Positions 32,287 to 43,892 of a stretch of DNA of 64,000 nt are shown here, in pieces. The notes beneath the pieces are model-generated. The model saw only the letters and a program-made list of their open reading frames with translations, was not told where the DNA came from and made no database searches. Source of the DNA: Gigaspora rosea. Taxonomy: Eukaryota; Glomeromycota; Glomeromycetes; Diversisporales; Gigasporaceae. Both the position numbers and the translations under genes were made by a program. The stretch's first letter is position 1. Each line of letters begins with the position of its first letter. The stretch spans positions 90,202 through 154,201 of the forward strand of contig QKWP01000626.1 of the NCBI GenBank assembly GCA_003550325.1, given 5' to 3'.

Positions 32287-32721
32287 ATGCCAGCCGAAAA
32301 ACGCTTGCTAACAGCAACCCATCTACAGACGTCAATAAAGAGAACTATTTATGATGATAAAAGTCAAATTGTAAATAATTTAAAACGAGCAGATTTGTAA
32401 TTTTATGAGTTACAAGATTTTCTCAATAGAGTTATTGAAGAATTATGCGCAATGATTCAACTATTTACTCGATAGATCAGCATATGAAAAATACTCAGCA
32501 AAAGCCAGAAGAAATAATCAATTTATGATTAAATAACGAAACAATTCCTATTATTCATACTAATTCTATTCTTCAACATATTCTTGGAATTAGGGATGGG
32601 TTCGGTCAGTCATCGGTCGATCATTATTGGTTAATCGATCATAGCCGGTTGACCGCGGTCTATAGACAATAAATTATTTCCCCAATTATTCAATCAAATA
32701 TCTAAATAAGCTGAAAGAGAA

Positions 32722-33184
32722 CATATCAGCCGATTTGGTTTGACCCAAAATTAGACAATCATATTGAGAATTAATTTTTTTAAAGGTGGGTTTTTACAAA
32801 AATGGTCTTTTAAACTTACTTTGAAGCCATAATTAAGTGTATAGAATATTGCAATATCTAATATTTTATTATTAGCTAAAAGTAGGTTAAATAAAACTGT
32901 TTCCTGAAAAATTACTTTCGAATTCGCCCTTACCCATTATACAACCGATCGTTCAAATGGCAAACCGATCGTTCACTACCCGAATATACCCGAGCGCTTC
33001 AACAACTAGTGATAGTGCTTTCTTTTACGGCTTAGTGTAGTTGTTTTTTTAGTATTTATTGCTTGTTTATCTCATATAAGAGCTAAAAGCTTTGTTATTG
33101 AATGTTTCGTTTGTTATTCTTCACGTCATTTAATGGAAAAAGTCTGTGTAACCGTTTACCCTAAAAATCAAATCAAATCGGCTC
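32722..33184. mobile_element. MITE with CATATCAGCCGATTTG ends, copy 1
   Basis: CATATCAGCCGATTTGGT and the inverse AAATCAAATCGGCT bound a sequence homologous to 51,297-51,674 (shared TTTTGACC, GCCCTTACC and TTTACGGCTTAG boxes). A reversed fragment lies at about 48,495-48,592. Non-coding. Confidence 0.65.
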
Positions 33185-33391
33185 GTTCATTATTCTGGTC
33201 AAACTTGCAGATCATTTGAGTTGTTTTGTTCTAGATCTGGCCAAATAATCTGCAAATTTGACCAGAATTACTAACGATTTGTTTTGACCAGGCATATTTT
33301 TCGAACTCAATTAATTATTGCGGTTTGCAAAAATATGTTAATCAAAAAAAAAGGGTTATTCTGATTTCCGAGATTCTAGTATCCAATTCTG

Positions 33392-33623
33392 GGGGTAGTC
33401 TAAAGCGGGGGCAAATTCACGTGACTACAGCCAATCAAATTACAGAATTTTGATGATCGCCGGCGAAAATACGATACAAAAACGGCAGTCTAAACCTACC
33501 TCAGGTAGGTTAAGTAATAATATCGGGAAGGCAATTTTTGCTTATATAAACCCCAACCTAACCCTAATATAAGATGGCCCTAACTCTAAAGTTAATCGAG
33601 AAAATTATTAAGAAATATGCCCC
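33392..33623. mobile_element. CTAAAGCGGG MITE, reversed copy, 9-bp TSD
   Basis: CCAATTCTG at 33,383-33,391 and 33,624-33,632 is a perfect 9-bp TSD. The left end GTCTAAAGCGGGGGCAAATT is complete. The other terminal repeat has an internal deletion that leaves only the final GGGG. Interior as in 8,855-9,141. Confidence 0.82.
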
Positions 33624-35341
33624 CCAATTCTGTAATAATTGCAGATCATTTGACCAGAATTAAAATTGGTTTGTTATAATTCTGGCCAATGATCTGCAAA
33701 TTTGGCCGGAATTATGAACAAGGTATTTCTCAACCGGGTTTAAATCACCACCTAAAAAATTTTCAGATCATGTGATTTACATCAATTTATATACTCGTTA
33801 TTGTTATATTCACTTATATCAATAAAAAAGTTTTATTTAAAAATGAATCATACCAGTTTTAAATATTCGAGTTTAGAGCTGGAACCGGTTTATCACATCA
33901 CTTATTAATAATTTATGTGATAAACTCGAATTTTGATGTGAAAAACTCGAAATTCGAGTTTACCACATAAATTATTAATAAGTGATGTAAATCGAATTTT
34001 GTGAAATAAACTCGAATATTGATATGATAAACTCGAATATTTAAAACCGGTTCCAACCTTTAGCTGATGTTTGATAATTAATAAAAGCTGAATGATTATC
34101 AACATCAGCTGAACTGGTAAATTCTAATGGAATATGTGATATCGGCCATTGTTATAGACATGGGATTGGAGTTGAAAAAGACAATAATATAGCATTCATT
34201 ATTATCAAAAATGGTTGACCCCTTTGGAATCGAATCTCTTGGTAATTGTATCGTGATAGAAATGGATAAAAAAGATATTAAGAGGTCATTAATTTATTAC
34301 TGACAATTAGCTGAAATGAGCCATGCTTTAGGAATGAACTATTTTGGGAATTGTAGCTAAAAAGGATGCGTATAAGGAATTCATTTATATCAAAAATCTG
34401 TCGATATAAGTAATGCTAACGGAATAAACTGGCTTGGATATTGTTAAATAAATGGAATTTGAGTTGAAAAGAACATGTTCATTGATTATCAAAAATCTGC
34501 TAATATGAATAATGCTCATTGTTATCTTCATGGAATTGGAGTTGAAATGATGAATTTAAAAAATAAATTTATTGACAAAAATTAATGGCGTTAATAAAAT
34601 AAGCAATCTTGGTTATTATTAACAAAAATTAATGGCGTTAATAAAATAAGCAATCTTAGATATTATTATCTATTTTGAGTTAAAATTAATAGATAATGTT
34701 TTTTTTTGCAAAAAATGGACTATTCATATGTGAAATTAAATTAACTATTCAAAACTTTATAATTTGTGAATAATTTTCTTGAACATTGTTATAGAATTAG
34801 AATTAAAGCCTCAAATGGCTCAAGAACACCATTATAAATATTACATATAAAAGTAGGTACAAAGATATATTTGTTCATTTAATTGTTATCGATGTTAAAA
34901 TCATTTATTTTTAAATACGCAATTTGCCTAACAGCCAAGTGCAACTTCTTTCTGCATTTGGGCTATATTTTCTAATATTAATATTTTGTAAGATATACCA
35001 TTTTGCAAATTACTTGAATAAGTTTTGTGAGTGTATTAACAAATATTAATTGTAAAATAATTGCTAGCTAAATAAGAGCCTTTCTAATATACTATCAAAA
35101 TGACCTTATAATCAATTAAATAATTAACATAGTCTTCTTTGTATAATTAAACATTTGACGAGGTGTTGTTCGACTATAAATAAACTTCAGTAACTTTTGT
35201 AAAGTTCAAATGGATTTCTTTTAAAGAAGTTTTTCAAGAAACAATGTCAAAGATTTTCTTTTTATTTTTACATTTAAATCTTGATAACTGAATTATATAA
35301 TTTTGGATAATGATTAAACGTGTATCAGAATGTATCAAATA

Positions 35342-35693
35342 CAGTCAACTCTAAGTGCAAGTCAATGGGACAGAAAATATCTTGCATTTAGAGAGTTGTA
35401 ATTAAAGACAATTAAATTAATATATTATTAATTCTCTCTAAATGCAAGTTTTATAAGTTAAAAAAATAACTTGCACTTAGAAAAAAATCTTTTAATTAAA
35501 TAAATCAATTTAATTGGTTAATAAATATCTTGCAATTAGAGAAAATAATTTTATATATACTGGCTAAAAAAAATATGCACTTACGAATAAAGAATTTGTA
35601 CTTATTTTATAAGTCCCAACTTAGGTCAAGTCCATTTTATTGCACTTAAAGAGAACTTGCATTTAGAAGATTGCATTTAGAGGGTGTTGACTG
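35342..35693. mobile_element. Tc1/mariner-type MITE, TA TSD
   Basis: Ends CAGTCAACTCTAAGTGCAAG and the inverse of CAGTCAACACCCTCTAAATG, flanked by TA on both sides (35,340-35,341; 35,694-35,695). Repeated CTTGCATTTAG / TAAGTGCAAG boxes inside. Non-coding. The end at 4,170-4,190 (GGGTTGACTGTAG) resembles a solo terminus of the same type. Confidence 0.75.
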
Positions 35694-35731
35694 TATTTTT
35701 CAACAGATTTACATCAAACAATCATGATTTT

Positions 35732-36000
35732 CCCTATGAAAAAATATTTTCAGAAAAACATGGTAAAAAAATATGTAAAAAATACGTAAAATGTACACTT
35801 TCCGTGTTTTTGGACAGGAAAACACATTGTATTTTCATGTTTTCTAAAACACGGAATGGCCTTTTCCGTGTTTCAAAATACAGTGTATTTTCCTGTTCAA
35901 AAACACGGAAAGTGTATATTTTACATTTTTTTTTTTACATATTTTTACGTATGTTTGCGTGTTCAGCTTCCATGCTTTTCCAAAAAAATTTTTTATAGGG
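35732..36000. mobile_element. Palindromic MITE with CCCTATGAAAAAATATTTT ends
   Basis: CCCTATGAAAAAATATTTTC and the inverse TTTTTTATAGGG; the inner arms TTTCCGTGTTTTTGGACAGG and CCTGTTCAAAAACACGGAAA are also complementary. The CCCTAT start recalls the outer element at 21,228. Flanked by TTTT. Non-coding. Confidence 0.7.
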
Positions 36001-36984
36001 TTTTAGGACTTGTTTTAAAACATTTGATGTCCTGCGGACGGTGCAGAAAATAATCTCACATTACCCGCCGACCCAAATTTTTCAAAAACCCTAAATTTTT
36101 TTTTAATGCCAATTCCTTTAAAACAAGCACAATAATGTTTATTTTAATAATATTAATGAATATTGTTCAAAAAAATTGATATTGATTATTATAAATTAGT
36201 AGGCATTAAAATCAGAAAATGGATAAGGGATATCGGGCATTTCGGAATTGTTTATAGTCAACAAATAAGAACACATGTAAGGCCAGCAGGAATTTTCGGA
36301 GGTATGACTAGACCTGGGAATGAGGTTTCTGGTTTTTTGACTCTTAGACCTAAGGTCACGCAAAGTTGATTTTTCGTTTTGCATTACCAGCTGACCCACT
36401 TTTTTCAATTTTTTCAAAAAAATTATTTCTGTCATTTATTTTTTCCCTTTATTCTCATCCGAGGTAGGGATGAGCATGGTCCGGTCATGACCGGTCATGA
36501 CCGGTCAATGACTGTGACCGATATTAGCCAGTCAGAGCGGTTTGACCGACTGGTCAAGATTATGACCGATGCCAAATTCTTAATATTGTGGCTAATAAAT
36601 GAATAATTATTGCTTAAAATTCATATTAGTGTTTATCTGTATCATCTGATAAATAGAAAAATCAACCCGCCTCTCATAAGTTTTTCAGATCATGTAACTT
36701 TGCATGGTTGATGGATGATACGTTTTCATTTTTAAATAAAATTTTTTTATGATATAAGTGAACAATAATGAATATAACAATAAAGTATATAAATTAATGT
36801 ATATCACATTATCTGAAAATTTTTTAGGCAGTGTTTAAACCCGGTTGAGAAATAAATTTAGCCAAATTTGCTGATTATTTGGCCAGAATTATAACAAAAC
36901 AATTTTAATTCCAGTCAAATGATCTGCAATTTTGACAGAATTGTATGCAATGGGTTTCTTTTGGGTAACAGAACATTACAAATA

Positions 36985-37199
36985 AGGGGACATCTAAAGC
37001 GGAGGCAAACCATATTTAATAATTTTACAATTAACTTTAGGGTTTAGGGTCGTATATAGGGTTATATTAGGTCTTAGGTTGATATATATAAGCAAAATTG
37101 GTTTCTGACATATTTGCTAAGACTTTTCCAGTGATCATCAAAATTCTATATTCTGATTGGTGGTTGATCACATGATTTGTCTCTGCTTTAGATGTCACC
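36985..37199. mobile_element. CTAAAGCGGG-family MITE, third copy
   Basis: GGGGACATCTAAAGCGGAGG and the inverse TCTGCTTTAGATGTCACCC; TTAGGGTTTAGGGT interior and GTGATCATCAAAATTCT box as in 8,855-9,141. Confidence 0.72.
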
Positions 37200-37204
37200 C
37201 AAAT

Positions 37205-37734
37205 GGGCGATGGACTAGAAAAACCTGTCTTCGAAGTGGGGTTTCCATTTTGAGAAAATGACGTTTATTGTTTGTGAAGCCTAAATTTTTATCTCTGAAC
37301 TTTTTGTTTATTTTTAGATATCAATTACTGAATAAACAACATCATGTGATTATAAAACATTGATTGACCAATCTAATTTAATTGAGCCATCAATCATTTG
37401 CTGTTGATCTATTTTTAGAACACATACGTTTAAAGATTGGTCTACCTTCAAGTTAAAATATCTCGATAAATTATTAGGGAGCCTACTTTTATCACCTGAT
37501 TTTCTAGGGGGGGTCAAAAATTTTGGAATTATATATAACACATGATAATTTTCATATCTAGGGGGGGTAAGGGCTACTAATAAACTGAAATCAGATGATA
37601 AAAGTAGGCGCCCTTATATCATCGTATGGTGAAAAGTGAAATACATATAAACAGAAACTGGCACTTCGTTTTGAATCAAAAATCTCGAAATTGATAAAAA
37701 AGTGTCAAAGACGGGTTTTCCTAGTCCATCGCCC
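37205..37734. mobile_element. TIR element with GGGCGATGGACTAG ends, with a nested element
   Basis: GGGCGATGGACTAGAAAA and its complement at 37,717-37,734, flanked by AAAT on both sides (37,201-37,204; 37,735-37,738). A second TIR element (37,476-37,614) with AGGGAGCCTACTTTTATC arms sits inside. Non-coding. Confidence 0.75.
37476..37614. mobile_element. Nested palindromic MITE
   Basis: Inverted arms AGCCTACTTTTATCACCTGA and TCAGATGATAAAAGTAGGC, with CTAGGGGGGG tracts inside. Non-coding. Confidence 0.7.
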
Positions 37735-37739
37735 AAATG

Positions 37740-38794
37740 AATCATACGTTTTTGATACTCCTGCACCTACTTTTTTGATACTAATCATGAAAATTACCAG
37801 TAAAAATAAGAATTTTCAAAACTTTGAGTGAAGATATCTTGGCAACTATAAGACCAAATTTGGTAAAACATTTTTATTCGAATTCTATGGCTTTATAGAA
37901 TTCAAATAAAAAAAATTCATCGAATTTAGTCAAGTGGTTGTCGTGTTATCTCACTCAAAGTTAGAGAAATCAAAACGCCTATCAAAATAGAAGCTGGCCA
38001 AATCTTTTATCTAACTTTGAACGAAGATACCTCGACAACCATCTGACCAAATTTGATAAAATTTTTTTTTTGAATTATATATCTTCATATAATTCAGATA
38101 AAAAATTTTTTATCGAATTTAGTCAAGTGGTTGTCAAAATATCTTCGCTCAAAGTTAGAAAAAAATCAAACCAACTATCAAAATAGAAGCTGTACCAAAT
38201 TTTTGAGTGAAGATATCTTGACGACCATCTAACCAAATTCGATAAACCTTTTTTTTGAATTCTATGGCTTTATAGAATTCATATAAAAAAAGTTTTATTG
38301 AATTTGGTTAGATGGTTGTCAAGATATCTTCGCTCAAAAATTTGGTGCAGCTTCTATTTTGATAGTTGTTTTGATTTTTTTCTAACTTTGAGCAAAGATA
38401 TCTTGACAACCACTTGACTAAATTCGATAAAAATTTTTTTATTTGAATTATATGAAGCTATAGAATTCAAAAAAAAAGCTTTATCAAATTTGGTCAGATG
38501 AGTGTTGAGGTATCTCGATAAAAAATTTGTTGCAGCTTTTATTTTGATAGGCGTTTTGATTTTCTCTGACTTTGAGCGAAGATAACTCAACAGCCACTTG
38601 ACTAAATTCAATGAATTTTTTTTTATTTGAATTCTACGAAGCCATAGAATTCAAATAAAAAAGTTTTACTAAATTTGGTCTTATAGTTGTCAAGATATCT
38701 TCGCTCAAAGTTTTGAAAATTCTTATTTTTACTAGGATTTTCATGTCGATCAGTATCAAAAAAGTAGGTGCAGGAGTATCAAAAACGTATGATT
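37740..38794. repeat. 1.05-kb palindrome of alternating hairpin units
   Basis: The outer arms AATCATACGTTTTTGATACT and the complement at 38,775-38,794 match over hundreds of bases. Inside, ~110-130 bp units alternate in orientation, each with GACCAAATTTGATAAA, a GAATTCTATGGCTT/ATAGAATTC hairpin and GATATCTTCGCTCAAAGTT. No coding frame. It could fold as a long hairpin DNA or RNA. Confidence 0.85.
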
Positions 38795-39536
38795 TACCTC
38801 CCAAATAAATAAATCATTAATAATTCTGGTCAAATTTGCAGATCATTTGGCCAGATCTAGAACAAAACAACTTTAAATGTGGTCAAATGATCTGCAAATT
38901 TTACCAGAAATATGAATGAACAGTTTTATTGATTATGTGATGCAAATCGCTATGTTTTGTTTCTCTTACGGCAGTCTGTGCAGTGTACCATCCCTACTTG
39001 TCATTTATTTAGATATTTTGATTGGATAATTGGGTAAATAATTTATCGGCTATAACCGGTCATTAACCGTATGAATGACTGCAGTCAACTGGTCATAAGC
39101 GGTTAACCGATCATGACTGACTGATGACTGACCGTGACCGACTGTGCCCATCCCTAATCTGAAGAGACCTTAATTACTCGTAATTGTCCGATAGGACTGA
39201 CGGGAAAAAAAAGACTGCTGACCCAATTTTTTGATTCCTTGCTGTGCAAAATGAAGAATTAAATCTTGTATGACTTTAGATGTGAACATTGTTCTATTAT
39301 TTACAGTAAATTAAAAAATAATCTGAACAACCGACCCATGTTTTCAGATTTCATGTAATGCAAAACGAAAACCAACTTTGCGTGGCCTAAACTAACAGCA
39401 CATAAATAAATCCACTAAATTATTGATCTCAATAAGTGGTACATCTGAAATGTATGCAAGCTCGTTGTAGATTTGTGATCAATTAACTTAAAAAATCTCT
39501 AAAATTCACTGACATTAGGTTTGGTTGTAAACACAT

Positions 39537-40206
39537 TAGGCCATGAAAATTGATTTTTCGGTTTGCATTATCAGCCGTCCCTAAAGATGCATCGGTCCTG
39601 AAAAAGGCCGGTCCAGGACCGGTCCCGGACTGGGACCGATGAGGACCGTGGGACCATTAAAGGACCGGTCCTTGTAATATTCGTATCACCCAATCAAATT
39701 TCTTGATCAGGTGTAACGTAGATCATATGATGTTTGTTTACATCCGACAGTAAATAATTATGTCATTTTTGGGCAATAAAATCTTATGCATTAAGATGAC
39801 GTACATTAAAGGACTGTTATGGGACCGAAGGACCGGACCGGGACCGTAAACACTATGATAACGGTCCTCTTAGAGACCGGACCGGACCGGACTGATGCAA
39901 CCCTAGCCGTCCCATTGTTTTTCAATTTTATCAATTTATTTTTTTTAGATCCCAATTGTGCCATGAAATCTATTTTTTCTCGCTATTTCATCCCGGTGTC
40001 ACCTGATGAGGCCTTAATTTCCCATAATTGTCCGATTACTGACAGAAATATGACTGCCGGCCTAATTTTTTGATTCCTTCTTGTACCAAATGAAAAATTA
40101 ACCTTGTATAACCTTAAATGTGAACATTCAGTAAATTAAAAAAAAAATCCTCCGAATTTTGAAATCCATGTAATGCAAAACGAAAAATCAACTTTGCGTG
40201 GCCTTA
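39537..40206. mobile_element. Family G element, copy 3
   Basis: Ends TAGGCCATGAAAATTGATTT and AATCAACTTTGCGTGGCCTTA; the interior holds GATCCCAATTGTGCCATG, ACCTTAATTTCCC and GTCCGAT boxes shared with the other copies. An hAT-type MITE (39,582-39,905) is inserted near its left end. Non-coding. Confidence 0.75.
39582..39905. mobile_element. hAT-type MITE rich in GGACCGG, 8-bp TSD
   Basis: Ends TAAAGATGCATCGGTCC and GGACTGATGCAACCCTA. GCCGTCCC at 39,574-39,581 and 39,906-39,913 is a perfect 8-bp TSD. Many CGGTCC/GGACCG repeats raise the GC content locally. Non-coding. Confidence 0.9.
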
Positions 40207-40730
40207 TAGAGCTAGGTTCTTATTTATATGCTGTGTAATTTTTATCCGATGTTAAATTAACAAAATAATGAGATATTTTAATTTGGAAAATTCGGCTCTT
40301 AGAAAATCAAAAAAATTGTATATTTTAAATTTGCGAATTTGATTCAGCATGCTATAATACGTACCTAAAAATAGATCATAGTTTGTAATTTAAACTTATG
40401 CAATATAACCAATAATAGCAAACTCAAACTATCCGTCGAAGGCTGGATTTTCCTAGGTTATTACTAGAGATGGGCAATTTTTATAAGTATTTTTACTTAT
40501 ACATTAGGTCACGCAAAGTGGATTTTTCGTTTTGCATTACCCGCCGTCCCATTTTTCAATTTTTTTCAATTTTATTTTTTATTTTTTTTTTTAGATCCCA
40601 ATTGTGGCATTTGTTCGATTTTTGACATCTATTTTTTCTCGCTATTTTCATCCGATGTCACCCGATGGAGACCTTAATTTCCCGTAATTGTCCGATAGGA
40701 GTTGAAAAACCAACTAGTTGACAACTTTTC

Positions 40731-40962
40731 AACTAATCGATTTAAAAAAAAAATATTTAAACAACTAATCGATTTAAAAAAAAAATTTAAACAACTAATC
40801 GATTTAAAAAATAATATTTAAACAACTAATCGATTTAAAAAAAATATTTAAACAACTAATCGATTTAAATAAAAAATATTTAAACAACTAATCGATTTAA
40901 AAAAAAAATATTTAAACAACTAATCGATTTAAAAAAAAATATTTAAACAACTAATCGATTTA
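40731..40962 (+). repeat. Minisatellite, eight units of 30-33 bp
   Basis: AACTAATCGATTTA followed by an A-rich spacer of variable length and ATTTAAAC, repeated eight times; length differences are in the A-runs. Confidence 0.88.
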
Positions 40963-41337
40963 TTATCAACTAGTTCGATTACAATCAATTGTTAGTTATC
41001 TATCAACTACTGTAGTTATCAACTTAATATAATTTATATTAACCAACTAAACAATTATTATCATTAATCGTAATGATATAACAGAAATCACAACCATTGA
41101 TAACTAATTATGCTTCTCAGGTTGAGATGTATCTGGTGTGTATTTTTTTATTTCAACTTTGCCAGTTTTCAATGTGTTTACACCAACTGGGTATCCTCCA
41201 AAGCATAAAGGCACTATTCTTCGTATACAATATGAATTGCTCCGTGTATCAATCATAGAGTCAGTATTTTATTTACAGTTGTCATTTTTCAATTTTCACT
41301 GATTGAAAAATGATTCGGACGATTCTTGACGTAACAG

Positions 41338-41439
<102 letters not shown>

Positions 41440-42254
41440 CTTAGTTCATATTTATTAATGATATTAATAATTTTAAATGGCTCTTTTAGTGACACATGTT
41501 TCATTTTTTTTAATCATACTTGAATCGTTTTATATATTATTTTTGAATCGACCATTTTTTTAAATCACTACTGTATATTAGACCTACCATTAAATGATAG
41601 GTTAGGTTTAACCATTTTTAATCAAGTTTACAGTATATAATCTATTATAGTAGAGCTTGTCTGTTTTCATATTAAATTTAAAGGTATAGTGTAATACAAT
41701 ATAAATATAAATGCCGAATTATTTGTTGTACATACAAAAATCAGCGGTTTATATAAACAAAGTTAGAATAATTTTAAAAATTAAAATAAATTAGTCGAAA
41801 ACAATTTAAAAATTGATTTTTAATCTTATGTAAATATAAACAAGAATATTTCAATATATTTTTCAATTTTTCAATACTATAAAATTTTGCGAGGAGTTGT
41901 TAATTTTTACGAGGAGATCTACATAAATTATCAACTCTGATTGGTTAGAATCTATGTAAATCATATGATCATCATATGATTTGTTATGATTTGCATAATT
42001 TGCAACGTGATTACTATTAAAAATGATCTACGTTACACTCTACCTTTAACAGATATCCGTCGGATTTATTATTAAATTTAGTATACAAATCCAAGTTCTA
42101 TATTGTGGTTATAATATTCTGCGAAATATAAGTGAACAATCTACGTCTTTTCAAATTTCCTACATAATAAGCGAGATGTATACTAGTATCGAATTAAGAT
42201 GACAGTCATGTGAGTGTACATGAAAATCCAAATAGTTGAATCAAGCAACAATCC

Positions 42255-42530
42255 TAACATCTCTTTATGATTAGTGTAAATAATCATTTTAACAGCTCAT
42301 TATGGTTAGCGTTAAATAATCATTCTGACAACTTTTGATGATTAGTGTTAAATAATATATCATTCTAATAATTTTTTATAATTAGTGTTAAAAAATAATC
42401 ATTCTAAACAGCCCTTTATAGTTAGCGATAAATAACCATTCCAAAAACTCCTTATGGTTATGTTAAATAATCATTCTACAGCTCTTTATTGTTGCGTTAT
42501 AAACCCATTCTAACAAGCTCTTTCGGATAA
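42255..42530 (+). repeat. Degenerate tandem repeat, about seven units of 38-50 bp
   Basis: Consensus near CTCTTTATGGTTAGTGTTAA followed by ATAATCATTCTAACA. Units vary by indels, so the array is old. Confidence 0.75.
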
Positions 42531-43819
42531 GCATTTAATGTTTGGATTAGGATGGTTGAGAGATGGTTCATGATTTGTGAGACATTTGATCAACTTTCAT
42601 CAACAACTATAAATATATATTTTCAAATGTCTTTACCGAAGTTTAATATAATGTATAATATCTTATATATAATTTATCATATAAGAATTGAAAAGTACAT
42701 GTATATAATAGGGATTAGTTAATGGCAAAGATTGTCGTTTTTATGACTTTATGAATTTATTAAATAAAGTCTATGTCTGACTGTATGATTACGTACACTT
42801 AAAATGTATATATACTTAAAACTAACAAATTAACGATTAAATTTTTATTCATATTATACTGCAAATTTTGATGATAATATAAGTTACAGTATTTAAATTC
42901 AAAACCTAATATATAAGCTCCAGCCCTATGAAATGCCCCTGTTTATAAATAGTTATTTAATTGCCCATGTATGGTTCAATTTGTAATTGTATGTTAAATA
43001 TGAAAGTGGTACTACATCTGCTTAACGGATTACCACGAAGTCTTTATGCTTTTGTGAAAATGCATTATTTGGTTTAATTTCTAATGCTTTGCTAAATCTG
43101 TAAGTTATCATTACTATAATTTTAAAGATGAAATATTTTTGTAATATCAACTATACAACTTACAACTAAACAATTTAAACAACTAAACAACTAATCGATT
43201 ATTTAGTCACGTATATTCGTAATCGATTAGTTGCAATTATAGTTAGCAACTAATCGATTGAAAAAATTTTGTCAACTCGGAACAGACAGGAAAAATATGA
43301 CTGTCAGCCCAATTTTTGATTTCTTGTTGTGTAAAATGAAAAATAAACTTTGTATAAACTTAAATGTGAACATTATTCCATTATTCTACTGTATTTGAAG
43401 TAAATTAAAAAAAAAAATCCGTCTTTCCGTCCCGAAATTTGAAATTCATGTAATGCAAAACGAAAAATCAACTTTGCGTGGCCTTACTTCTGATTTTTTA
43501 CGTAATAAGTAATAGTTCGAAAAAAAAAATCTGATGTTAACAAAAGCAACTTTGATTGGCATGCAAAAATACCGAAATTTTTTTCATCGGAGTTAATATC
43601 ATCCATGTGCTGCATGGAATTGACATTAACACCGATAAACAAATGACCAGTTATTTTTCATCGCATGACTAAACAATATGTAATAGGTAACGGTTATAAA
43701 TTATAATTATTACGTACATTGCATATCCATTACAAAATAGGATATTTTTACAAACTAGCCGAATTTTAAAGTTACACAGCACTGAAATCTGATTTGTAGT
43801 TCGGGAATTGCTCACGTGT

Positions 43820-43892
43820 GTGTGTAATAAGCAATTACATATATAAATCACTGTCAATTATTTTTAAATCCGAATATACAAACATATGCAAA
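43820..43892 (+). promoter_or_regulatory. Conserved Sel1 upstream module
   Basis: GTGTAATAAGCAATTACAT, ATATAAATCACTGTCAATTA and a CCGAATATACAAAC stretch directly before ATG 43,893; almost identical to 29,262-29,331. Confidence 0.6.

Larger units (their letters stand above)
32590..34070. mobile_element. Decayed hAT-type element inside the broken Sel1 gene
   Basis: Begins TAGGGATGGGTTCGGTCAG. The first ~115 bp are an inverted copy of the right end of the 36,465-39,156 element, and 33,186-33,860 is an inverted copy of its 36,660-36,990 segment. The far terminus and TSD are lost. Contains two nested MITEs (32,722-33,184; 33,392-33,623) and a terminal AAACCGG palindrome at about 33,870-34,060. 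Non-coding. Confidence 0.7.
32287..34602 (+). pseudogene. Broken Sel1-repeat gene (unit B, block 1)
   Basis: Starts ATGCCAGCCGAAAAACG, close to the 49,179 gene. Frames for LNRVIEEL, TIYDDKSQIVNN, KPEEIINL and IIQHILGI are recognisable up to 32,589. A large insertion (32,590 to about 34,070) then splits it, and Sel1 repeats resume at about 34,105 and run to 34,602. In-frame stops (after ADL, at about 32,399; INL, 32,527), a small deletion near LCA.NDSTIYS, and frame changes throughout the 3' half make it non-functional. The following bases 34,575-34,655 include a short tandem copy of the last 40 bp. Confidence 0.9.
34603..36350. other. Gene-free spacer with MITEs
   Basis: 34,680-34,900 is a diverged copy of the 3' flank of the 49,179 gene. 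Two MITEs are listed separately. 36,051-36,150 is a fragment of family G (CATTACCCGCCGACCC). No gene is supported; plus-strand frames at 35.7-36.4 kb lie in element sequence. Confidence 0.5.
36465..39156. mobile_element. Large non-coding hAT-type element packed with nested palindromes
   Basis: Ends TAGGGATGAGCATGGTCCGG and the inverse of TAGGGATGGGCACAGTCGG, with repeated CGGTCATGACCGG palindromes just inside both ends. Flanks ATCCGAGG (36,457-36,464) and ATCTGAAG (39,157-39,164) match at 6 of 8, consistent with a decayed TSD. No transposase is visible in 2.7 kb. Contains the elements at 36,985, 37,205, 37,476 and 37,740. Confidence 0.75.
36351..39389. mobile_element. Family G element, copy 2, carrying an hAT-type insertion
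   Basis: Left end TAAGGTCACGCAAAGTTGAT, right end AACTTTGCGTGGCCTA. The element itself is about 350 bp and non-coding; the rest is the hAT-type insertion at 36,465-39,156. Confidence 0.75.
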
